From the NCBI GenBank assembly GCA_002391195.1, contig DGRZ01000044.1, forward strand, positions 1 through 37,906: 37,906 nt of DNA. Reading direction: 5' to 3'. The stretch's first letter is position 1; every line of letters starts with the position of its first letter. A program made the position numbers and the translations under genes. The notes below the pieces were generated by a model. That model did not search any database. It had not been told where the DNA came from and saw only the letters and a program-made list of their open reading frames with translations. Shown here in pieces: positions 1 to 7,262 of this stretch. The stretch is from Fibrobacter sp. UBA4375 (lineage in GTDB: Bacteria > Fibrobacterota > Fibrobacteria > Fibrobacterales > Fibrobacteraceae).

Positions 1-149
1 TTAGCTACTCCTTGATTTGTACGGCGCAAATGTAGTAAAATAGAGCCTAGAAACTAGGGGTTAGGGGCTAGTGATGATAACAGAATCATCAAGATTCTCG
101 CTTTCGCGAGAATGACGCAGACAGGGCTCAGTAAGAATCTATTTGATAC
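1..149. other. Intergenic left edge with REP-like hairpin
   Basis: No gene is supported here. All three plus frames stop within the first 33 bases and no minus-strand start with a credible reading frame is present. Bases 46-74 are a C-poor, low-complexity stretch of the TAGGGGTTAGGGG type. Bases 93-116 form a perfect 8-bp stem, ATTCTCGC with GCGAGAAT around a TTTC loop, followed by GAC. It lies just beyond the stop codon of the minus-strand pectin operon and may help end its transcription, but it has no clear T-tract on that strand. Confidence 0.6.
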
Positions 150-1898
150 TCAACGAGTTACAGATTTACGCCGAAGGAACGTCTTTCGGTTCAGGTCGTG
201 ACGGCGATCGCTCTCGCTACGAACCTTCTGGCCAAGAGCATTGAATTTGGCAGAAGGCAAAGCCAGAGATTCATCCTCATCATGTCTCTGATTTTCAAAT
301 TTTCCCTTAAGGGTGGATGTGCCCTTCGGTGCACAGCCAGTCCGGTAAACGCCCCTCATGTCAAAGGCCATCATGTCGATATTGGGGCCGCCGTCAGACG
401 TTGTTGATTCAATGGTGAGGCTGAAATCCAGGGCATCCACCCACACATTTTCAACGTAAGCCGTATCCCAGGTATCCCAAGACTGGGTTGGCGGAAAATC
501 TACATCGTAAGTAAAATTGTCCACCGTTATTTTCATGGGCCTAGAAACGGCACCTCCATTGGAATACCGGACCAGCAATTTCGCACTTTCTGCAGACTGG
601 TCAGAGGTGATACGGTAAACCGCCCTGGAGGCTACGGCGTTTGCAATATTGAAGAATCCTTGACCCGTATACCCCTCATGATTGGAATCTGTAGTTCCTT
701 CCCCATCCTCCGGCATGCTCATATCAATAGGCGATAACCAGGCCCCGTCTGTTTCGCCCGTATAGCAGAGTTTCGGGTCAATAGTAGTAGCACTACTGCT
801 ACTGTTTTCCGCTGCAGAAGATGAGCTAGAGGAAATCACTTCTTCGCCATGGGCGGTCTTGCTGCAAGCCACGCCGCCTTCAAAAACGGCCGTATAAGTT
901 GCCCCACGGTAAAGCGTTTTATTTCCGTAATAATTAGAATCTGCCGTCAGTAGGTTGCAATCGTCGTCGTACCAGCCTTGAAATTTTTTCCCAAAACTTC
1001 CGGGACTCACATGCAAGGTAAGTGGGGCACCGCCGGGCAGTTTCTGATTGTGGGTAATCAGCCCACTGCTATTGGAAACATTGGCCTTGACCGTAAAATC
1101 GTAACGGGACTTCAGAGCCGACACCAGCCCCATCAAACTAGACTTGGCCTCGCCAGAAAGGTATTCCTCGTTCAAGGCATTTTCCAGTTCCTCGGCAATC
1201 CACTGGCAGTGTGCAATGGAGCCCGATTCCTGGAAATGGGTATTACCGTCATTAGTGACGCCATCGGCATAATTGGGATACTCCCCCTTCAAGAACATCT
1301 TGAACTGGTAACGGGAAACATAATCGGAATTCCAGTTTTTGCTGTAGGCATTATAAGACTTGGCGTTCAGATTCACATAGGGAATATGGTTCGACTTTGC
1401 CAGTTCCAACATCTTGCCAACTACGTTGTATTCAGTGAATACGTTGCGGCCATTTGCCCCCATATTCATATTCATGGGAGTCACAAAAACAGGTGTGGCA
1501 CCCCACGCCTTGGCAGAATCTACGTATTGCTGAAGCCAATAGCCTAAAGAATCAAAAGGCACCTGACGACTACTATTTCCAAAATAGCGGTCATTATGAC
1601 CCCACTGGATAAAAAGAAAGTCCCCTTTTTGGACATCATTTTTCAAGGCGCCCAATCGGCCCTCTTGAATAAAAGTCTTGGAACTGCGGCCACCAATAGC
1701 CACGTTGTTCACCCTGACTCGGGAACCATCAAAAAAAGAACCGAGAATCTGTCCCCATCCGGTTTGTGGATAGACATTATCCCTGTAGGTGCAGACGGTA
1801 GAATCTCCTACGATATGGATGGTAAAAGAGGAAGAATCCCCCAGTGCCAGCAAAAGGAATGCGGCAGCAATCGTCCAGAATTTCAACACCGACTTCAT
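150..1898 (-). CDS. Secreted SGNH rhamnogalacturonan acetylesterase with CBM35-like module
   Basis: This 582-residue protein probably removes acetyl groups from rhamnogalacturonan I outside the cell. Residues 1-20 are a hydrophobic signal peptide. The SGNH hydrolase blocks are visible: GDST (catalytic Ser33), GGRSS at 69-73 and GHND at 100-103, then NDGNTHF around 216-222. A repeat-like module (KFQGWYDDD...YTAVF) follows, then a short poly-Ser linker and a CBM35/CBM6-like module containing SDGGPNIDMMAFD. The C-terminus (FNALGQKV then a basic stretch) looks like a shortened sorting tail. The ATG at 1898 was chosen over one 21 nt upstream because it gives a clean signal peptide and leaves 2 nt to the preceding gene. 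One oddity is that the Asp of the usual D-x-x-H block sits one residue too far from His221. It is the last gene of a three-gene pectin operon. Confidence 0.85.
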   Translation of the reverse strand: MKSVLKFWTIAAAFLLLALGDSSSFTIHIVGDSTVCTYRDNVYPQTGWGQILGSFFDGSRVRVNNVAIGGRSSKTFIQEGRLGALKNDVQKGDFLFIQWGHNDRYFGNSSRQVPFDSLGYWLQQYVDSAKAWGATPVFVTPMNMNMGANGRNVFTEYNVVGKMLELAKSNHIPYVNLNAKSYNAYSKNWNSDYVSRYQFKMFLKGEYPNYADGVTNDGNTHFQESGSIAHCQWIAEELENALNEEYLSGEAKSSLMGLVSALKSRYDFTVKANVSNSSGLITHNQKLPGGAPLTLHVSPGSFGKKFQGWYDDDCNLLTADSNYYGNKTLYRGATYTAVFEGGVACSKTAHGEEVISSSSSSAAENSSSSATTIDPKLCYTGETDGAWLSPIDMSMPEDGEGTTDSNHEGYTGQGFFNIANAVASRAVYRITSDQSAESAKLLVRYSNGGAVSRPMKITVDNFTYDVDFPPTQSWDTWDTAYVENVWVDALDFSLTIESTTSDGGPNIDMMAFDMRGVYRTGCAPKGTSTLKGKFENQRHDEDESLALPSAKFNALGQKVRSESDRRHDLNRKTFLRRKSVTR

Positions 1899-1900
1899 GA

Positions 1901-3694
1901 CTATTTTACCTTGGCCCAAGTGCCGCTGAAGCTAGCACTCCCCTGCCGGACCAAAACACGGTAAAGGCCAGTGGATTTAACCATGGAGGATAGCGATATG
2001 TCAGTTGCATTTTTAACATGCTTTTGGGCTACCAGGCGTCCAGTCATGTCATACACACTCACATGGGCCGGGCCACCACTAGGCAACTGAAGTCTTTCGC
2101 CGCGTAGTCCCATCGCAACTTCGCAGTTATCGTCATTGGCGCGGCAAATATGGTCTACACTGAAACCAAAAGCATCGATATTCGGTCCACCATCAGAAGT
2201 GGTTGAAATAAATTTCAATTCCCCTTTGCCCTTCACCAGGTCAAGGTTCACAAAAGCCGTGTCGTAAATTGACCAATCACCTGTCGGAGGACAATCTACT
2301 AGATAATCATGATCCAAATAAATGTTCAAAGTCCTAGAAGTTTTTCCGCCATTGGCATAGATAATCCCCATGGTCACATAACCAGCCGAAGGAAATTCCA
2401 TTTCGTAAGAAGCAAAGGAGTTTACCTTGTTGTCAAAATTCCAGTAGCCCGGTCCAAAGGAAAAACCAGCGTTGGAACTTTCAGTCCAACCGACATCGTA
2501 GCCATCCGGTTCAGAGGCATCAAACCAGATTTTCATGTCCTTGTTAATCTTGTCCACATCTTCGACATTCACGGTGCCTGTAGGAGTCACTCCCTCAATT
2601 TCCTTGGGAACGCCAATCGGGAAACTTATCCGGGCGGCTCCATTTCCGCTATACAGTTGAGCCTTTCCTCCGCCATAAACGGCTGTGTACTGAGTCGAGG
2701 CGGCACCCATCGTGAAAGTGCAGATATATTCAGATTTGGCGGTAGTCACTGAATTTGCACACCTGTTTCCCTTACCATCGAACCAACCCACAAATGTTTT
2801 GCCCTCCTTGGGGGTCGTCTTCAAGGTCACGGGCATTCCCGCCGGGTAATAGGAACTGACGGTCGTGGCCTCTGCAGAACCCGCAGGACTCACCTTCACG
2901 TCCACCTGGTACATGGGGGCCAAATTTTTTGCAAGATTCCGAACTTTTTCGTTTGTGTGGACACGCATCTGCTCTGTGGTGATGCGTCCAAATACAGTAG
3001 CACCATTCTGCTGCAAGTGAAGGTTATCATTGTTTCCATCGACATAAGTGGAATACTCGCCCTCGTCCAGCACCATATTCACATAGTGAAGGGCATAATA
3101 CTGCCCCACCGACAAAAGGTAATTACGGGAAAGGGTATCCATATCGATCAGGGGTACATTCAGCGAAGTTGCGATTTCTCGGGCCCGAATCGGATAGCCG
3201 TGATAGGACTCATAAATGGAATCGGGGAGCATGGAGGGTTCACATGCCTTATACCTATCGGTGGACATGCTACAACGGTAATCACTTCTACGGACAGGGT
3301 TAATTATAATAGGCGTCGCTCCGGCAGCAAGCGCCTCGTTGGCCATAGCCGTTGTCGCCGTTACAAATTCTTCTTCGTTGCTATAGTTACGGTCATTTAT
3401 GCCGAACTGGATAATTACAAAATCACCGGATTTAAGGCTAGACTTGACTGCCGACCAATTCTTGTTGTAATAGGTCATTGCAGCCGTTCCGCCAGCACCC
3501 TTGTTTACAACAACCACATTGTCCGAATTCCAAAAATACTGGAATTCCTGGCCTATACCCCGTTTAGGATAGTAACCCTCGTTCCAATCCTGCATAGTGG
3601 AGTCGCCACACATGTAGATGGTAATCTTTGCACACACCATCGGGACGAGGAACATCGAAGCGACAACGAAGGTCTGCCAGATTCTGGAAAGCAT
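1901..3694 (-). CDS. Secreted SGNH rhamnogalacturonan acetylesterase with CBM35-like module and T9SS tail
   Basis: This 597-residue paralogue of the downstream gene has a signal peptide (about 1-22), GDST with Ser32, an IQFGIND block (Asn100) and a canonical D223-N-L-H226 block, so its SGNH catalytic set is complete. Residues about 255-340 form a repeat-like module (KTFVGWFDGKG...TAVYGGG). A CBM35-like module with the same SDGGPNIDAFGF end follows. The last about 70 residues (VSVYDMTGRLV...GLYRVLV) resemble a T9SS C-terminal sorting domain, implying outer-membrane translocation. The start lies 3 nt after the lyase stop, with AGGAA inside the lyase tail as ribosome site, so translation is likely coupled. 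It may act on a different acetyl position from its neighbour; the sequence does not tell which. Confidence 0.87.
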   Translation of the reverse strand: MLSRIWQTFVVASMFLVPMVCAKITIYMCGDSTMQDWNEGYYPKRGIGQEFQYFWNSDNVVVVNKGAGGTAAMTYYNKNWSAVKSSLKSGDFVIIQFGINDRNYSNEEEFVTATTAMANEALAAGATPIIINPVRRSDYRCSMSTDRYKACEPSMLPDSIYESYHGYPIRAREIATSLNVPLIDMDTLSRNYLLSVGQYYALHYVNMVLDEGEYSTYVDGNNDNLHLQQNGATVFGRITTEQMRVHTNEKVRNLAKNLAPMYQVDVKVSPAGSAEATTVSSYYPAGMPVTLKTTPKEGKTFVGWFDGKGNRCANSVTTAKSEYICTFTMGAASTQYTAVYGGGKAQLYSGNGAARISFPIGVPKEIEGVTPTGTVNVEDVDKINKDMKIWFDASEPDGYDVGWTESSNAGFSFGPGYWNFDNKVNSFASYEMEFPSAGYVTMGIIYANGGKTSRTLNIYLDHDYLVDCPPTGDWSIYDTAFVNLDLVKGKGELKFISTTSDGGPNIDAFGFSVDHICRANDDNCEVAMGLRGERLQLPSGGPAHVSVYDMTGRLVAQKHVKNATDISLSSMVKSTGLYRVLVRQGSASFSGTWAKVK

Positions 3695-3697
3695 CGC

Positions 3698-5980
3698 CTA
3701 ATTCCTAAAAAAGGCCCGCTGCACGACCTTGCCGTCGAACTTCACCTTCATCACGTACAGGCCTTTCGGTAGAGATTCCTGACCCGCAAAGAAGACGGAT
3801 TCTCCAGCCAAGGCATTTTTGGACGAGCCTCCAACCAATGAACCGTTCAGATTGTAAAACTGAACCTGCACATACCCCGATTTGGAAACATACAGGGCGC
3901 CCGTAGAAGGATTGTACCGAAGGTTCCCGCCAAAGGCATTGTTTATGGCTACCGACGATGGATTATCTTCCTCATTTGAAGTTTGTTCATCCCCGACCAT
4001 ATAGATATCTGGCTTGGTCAGCTTTTTCACCATGTCGGGCAGGTAGTAGCTCACATGAGGAGGCTGGTTATAGGCCACATTCTGCCAGGCCACACTCACG
4101 CGGTATTGCGGGTCGTGCATCAGCGTGTAAAGCCTGTAGGGGCTAGTTACCGGAGTCGAGAACACGATGATTTTATTCTGGTCGTCGCCGGCACGGGTAA
4201 TAAATTCCTCCCGCCAATCGCCAAAGATATCTGCCACCAAGCAGGGATTTGCCTTGGTATAATTGTTCAAGGAAGACCCTTCAACATTGTAAAAACTAAA
4301 ATAGCGGTCTACCGTCTTATTCGAGGAATTCCATTTCTCCAATTTCCCGCCCACATTATAAGCATATGTTCCGGCCTTCGGTGAACCGGATGCGTCAAGA
4401 AGTTCGTCTTGCAGGTCGCCGTCGAAATAAATGCGGAAATTTACCGAAGGAGACGTAGTCGAAAGGGTCGTTCCAGTTACCGTGCGGATCCCGCCGCTGG
4501 TGCCAGACCACATTTCAAAACCACGGTTCGTGGAATCGATATCCGCAGCAAGGCCACGACCATTGTCGCAACCAGAATGCGTATTGCCGTTTTTATCTTT
4601 ACAGGTCAAAGAAGACTGGAGCGTTCCCCACACCACATTGCCATCCTTGTCGCGAAATTCTTCGCTATACTTGTTGTCAGTTTCTTCGTGAACGTCGTAA
4701 ACTTCCAATCCCGGTTTGTCCGGGTCCATGTCGGAGAGGTGCATGGCATCGCCATGACCAAAGCCGGTGCGATAAAGAAGGGTTCCGTCATGCTTGAGCG
4801 CCGCAGAGCCCATGACAATCTCGTCAAAGCCGTCGCCATCCAAATCACCTACAGAGAGATTGTGGTTTCCTTCGCCATAAAGTCCCTGGTCAGCCTTGTC
4901 GGAACTGTGGAGCCAGCGCAGTTTCAGTTCTTTTCCGTCAAAGTCATAGGCGGCCACAAAAAATTCCGTGTAATAACCGCGACTCATAATGACGCTAGGG
5001 TGAACACCATCGAGATAAGCAATTCCTGCAAGCATGCGGTTATCGCGGTTGCCATAGGTATCGCCCTTGATTTTTCCGCGGGCGGGCCAATAATCGATGG
5101 TGTGGATAGCCTCGCCGGTCTTGCCACTGAACACTGTCAGGAACTCGGGACCCGACATGATGGTTCCCAAGGTGGTCCGGTAATCCTTGGAACCGTCACC
5201 AATGACCTTCCCCTTGCCATCTACCGTACCGTCGCTGGTCTTCATGACAATTTCGGCGATACCGTCGCCATCCAAATCATAGACCATAAACTGGGTGTAA
5301 TGGGCGCCAGCGCGGATGTTCTTGCCGAGGTCAATACGCCAAAGCAACTCGGCACTTTCCGCGTTCGCTTCAATCTTATAGGCATCGATTATCACATTGC
5401 CTGTATAATAGCCCTCCTTCGCTTCCGAATTATCCCTGGAATTATTCGGATCCCATTTCACGACAAGTTCATAACGGCCATCGCCATCCAAGTCGCCTAC
5501 GCTCATATCGTTTGCAGAATAAACGTAATCCGTTCCAGAAGGAGTCGTTCCACCAGCAGGAGCCGAAAGATTGTACGTCCGGTAAGGGAAAGTGACCTTG
5601 CTGGTGCCGTCCTTGTAATTCTTGTCAAAAACAATTTCCACCGTAGATTTGGAACCTTCCTTGCCCGAGACAACGGCAGCAACCTCATACTTGGACGCTG
5701 TCGTGCCAGCGGCATCCAGGTAGTTCGTTCCAGCATTCTTGGAAACGGATGCAATCTTTGTACCGTCGCGATACAGGTTGAATTCCGTATCGGGGCTTTC
5801 GGTTCCCAGCAGGCGCCAACTGACCAACACCCCCGTTCCCACGTTCGAAACCGCAAGACCACGGGAAAGCTTTTCCATCTGGCGGGGTGCCGCAAAAGAT
5901 CCTGTAGCAGCAAGGGCAACAAAAGAGAAAAACACCGTCAACGACAGCATTTCAGAGAACTTCTTTTTCTTCATCTTCAT
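3698..5980 (-). CDS. Rhamnogalacturonan lyase, polysaccharide lyase family 11, with T9SS tail
   Basis: This 760-residue secreted enzyme should cleave the rhamnogalacturonan I backbone by beta-elimination. After a lysine-rich signal peptide (MKMKKKKF, hydrophobic to about residue 30) comes the PL11 opening MEKLSRGLAVSNVGTGVLVS with a fibronectin-like segment (FNLYRDGTKIA). A beta-propeller with repeated calcium-binding motifs follows (DLDGDGRYE, DLDGDGIAE, DLDGDGFDE), as in the YesW/YesX family. The last about 80 residues (VQVQFYNLNGSLVGG...LPKGLYVMKVK) are a T9SS-like sorting domain that soluble Bacillus homologues lack. The ATG at 5980 was preferred over an upstream in-frame start because it begins the signal peptide and has GGGGAG 10 nt before it. 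It is the first gene of the operon; a TATATTC box lies about 20 nt upstream of the start. Confidence 0.92.
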   Translation of the reverse strand: MKMKKKKFSEMLSLTVFFSFVALAATGSFAAPRQMEKLSRGLAVSNVGTGVLVSWRLLGTESPDTEFNLYRDGTKIASVSKNAGTNYLDAAGTTASKYEVAAVVSGKEGSKSTVEIVFDKNYKDGTSKVTFPYRTYNLSAPAGGTTPSGTDYVYSANDMSVGDLDGDGRYELVVKWDPNNSRDNSEAKEGYYTGNVIIDAYKIEANAESAELLWRIDLGKNIRAGAHYTQFMVYDLDGDGIAEIVMKTSDGTVDGKGKVIGDGSKDYRTTLGTIMSGPEFLTVFSGKTGEAIHTIDYWPARGKIKGDTYGNRDNRMLAGIAYLDGVHPSVIMSRGYYTEFFVAAYDFDGKELKLRWLHSSDKADQGLYGEGNHNLSVGDLDGDGFDEIVMGSAALKHDGTLLYRTGFGHGDAMHLSDMDPDKPGLEVYDVHEETDNKYSEEFRDKDGNVVWGTLQSSLTCKDKNGNTHSGCDNGRGLAADIDSTNRGFEMWSGTSGGIRTVTGTTLSTTSPSVNFRIYFDGDLQDELLDASGSPKAGTYAYNVGGKLEKWNSSNKTVDRYFSFYNVEGSSLNNYTKANPCLVADIFGDWREEFITRAGDDQNKIIVFSTPVTSPYRLYTLMHDPQYRVSVAWQNVAYNQPPHVSYYLPDMVKKLTKPDIYMVGDEQTSNEEDNPSSVAINNAFGGNLRYNPSTGALYVSKSGYVQVQFYNLNGSLVGGSSKNALAGESVFFAGQESLPKGLYVMKVKFDGKVVQRAFFRN

Positions 5981-6170
5981 ATCCAGCCATCTCCCCAATA
6001 TGAATATAGACAAAAGTGGCCTTTTTCCACATTTTTGGCAAAATCTTTCCGTTGACAATTTATCAAGGTGTTAAAACTTTTTTTACATACCGTTTTTGTT
6101 GTTTTCAAGCACTTTTCCTAGAAATTTATTTCTAAAATGCCCCCAAAAGTACCCCCAATATGCTTTTTTT

Positions 6171-6186
6171 GTTGTCTATAGACAAC
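6171..6186. promoter_or_regulatory. 16-bp perfect palindrome upstream of the BrkB-like gene
   Basis: GTTGTCTATAGACAAC is perfectly self-complementary and ends 72 nt before the BrkB-like start. It could be an operator or part of a promoter, since TCTATA resembles the local -10 boxes. No binding protein can be named from the window. The rest of 5981-6257 is AT-rich, with one TTGACA hexamer at 6052-6057 that lacks a good -10 at normal spacing. Confidence 0.35.
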
Positions 6187-6257
6187 ATCTCAGTAAACAT
6201 CAAACGACGTCCGTTCCACCCAGAATAGCCATATATTTTTCTACATTTTTTGCGAAA

Positions 6258-7262
6258 ATGCCCAATTGGTGGAAAAATTTCTCGTGGGAAAGACTTTTCG
6301 ACGCCATTGCCGACAGGTCCCCCACATTCGTGAAGATTATCATCGTTACAGGAAAGTCCTTCCTGTACTACCACGGCATGACCCGTGCGGCAAGCCTTAC
6401 CTACACCACCCTGGTGGCCGTGGTTCCCCTGCTCATCCTGCTGACCTCCATTACCCTGGCGGTGGGTCTTGCGAACTTCATGTCGGACTACCTACCCATT
6501 TTGCTGGATATTCTGAACCTGGACTGGCCCACGGAACCCATTATGGCCCTTGTGAAAAACGCCGAGCACATCCCCATCGGAAGGCTTGGTTTTATCGGTG
6601 CTCTGGGTCTGTTCATCACCTTCATTCTCGCTTTTGGCAGCCTGGAGACCAATTTCAACGTAGTGTGGGAAAACAAGATTTCCAGGACGCTAATCCGCCA
6701 GATCGAGGTTTATACGCCCTTCCTGGTGATTTTTGCAGGATTCATCGGCATGTTCGCAGGCTTCGTGAACCACGTGCAGGACGTGCTGAACATGATCGTG
6801 GTGGAAGGTTTCCATTTTTCGCCCGAAGTGCTGAAGGTGCTTATTACCGCCTTCTGGTATGCGGCCTTCCACGGTGCCACCATGCTGCTGATTTTCCTGA
6901 TGCTCTACGCCCTGCCCTCCAGGCCCAAGGGTGTGAGGCCCTATTCCCGTAGCCAGCTTCTGCTCGCCTCGCTTCTGTCTACGGTTGTTTCCTGGGTGGC
7001 CATCAACATCTACGTGAAAATCCTGATGCTCATCCAGACCGCCATGGTGACCCGTATGTCCATTTTCTACGGGTCGCTGGCGTTTTTGCCCTTGATGCTG
7101 TTCCTGATATTTGGAGTCTGGTCCATTATCCTTTGCGGAAACAGCCTGGTGTGGACCATCTGCCACTGGCCCGAAGCAGCCCAGAAGACCTGGAACTGGA
7201 AGGCTACGCTGGAAGATGTCCATAACGGGAAGCAGTCGGGCAGCGAAGATGAACAAGCCTAA
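6258..7262 (+). CDS. YihY/BrkB family inner membrane protein
   Basis: This 334-residue protein has about six hydrophobic segments and the hallmarks of the YihY/BrkB family (once misnamed RNase BN): YYHGMTRAASLTYTTLVAVVPLL near residues 35-57, a central FGSLETNFNVVW block and a PSRPKGVRPYSRSQLLLASLLST block. Its function is not settled for the family; an integral membrane transport or envelope role is usual. The ATG at 6258 (MPNWWKNF) was chosen because upstream codons in the frame read as low-complexity AT-rich sequence. No Shine-Dalgarno site is visible before it. The next gene overlaps its end by 14 nt, suggesting cotranscription. Confidence 0.85.
   Translation: MPNWWKNFSWERLFDAIADRSPTFVKIIIVTGKSFLYYHGMTRAASLTYTTLVAVVPLLILLTSITLAVGLANFMSDYLPILLDILNLDWPTEPIMALVKNAEHIPIGRLGFIGALGLFITFILAFGSLETNFNVVWENKISRTLIRQIEVYTPFLVIFAGFIGMFAGFVNHVQDVLNMIVVEGFHFSPEVLKVLITAFWYAAFHGATMLLIFLMLYALPSRPKGVRPYSRSQLLLASLLSTVVSWVAINIYVKILMLIQTAMVTRMSIFYGSLAFLPLMLFLIFGVWSIILCGNSLVWTICHWPEAAQKTWNWKATLEDVHNGKQSGSEDEQA

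Noticed and set aside
4409..6055. Long plus-strand open frame (548 codons) opposite the rhamnogalacturonan lyase
   Set aside because: It is antisense to a clear PL11 enzyme, has no recognisable domain or ribosome site, and is rich in Ile/Val/Arg as expected from the complement of the lyase codons.
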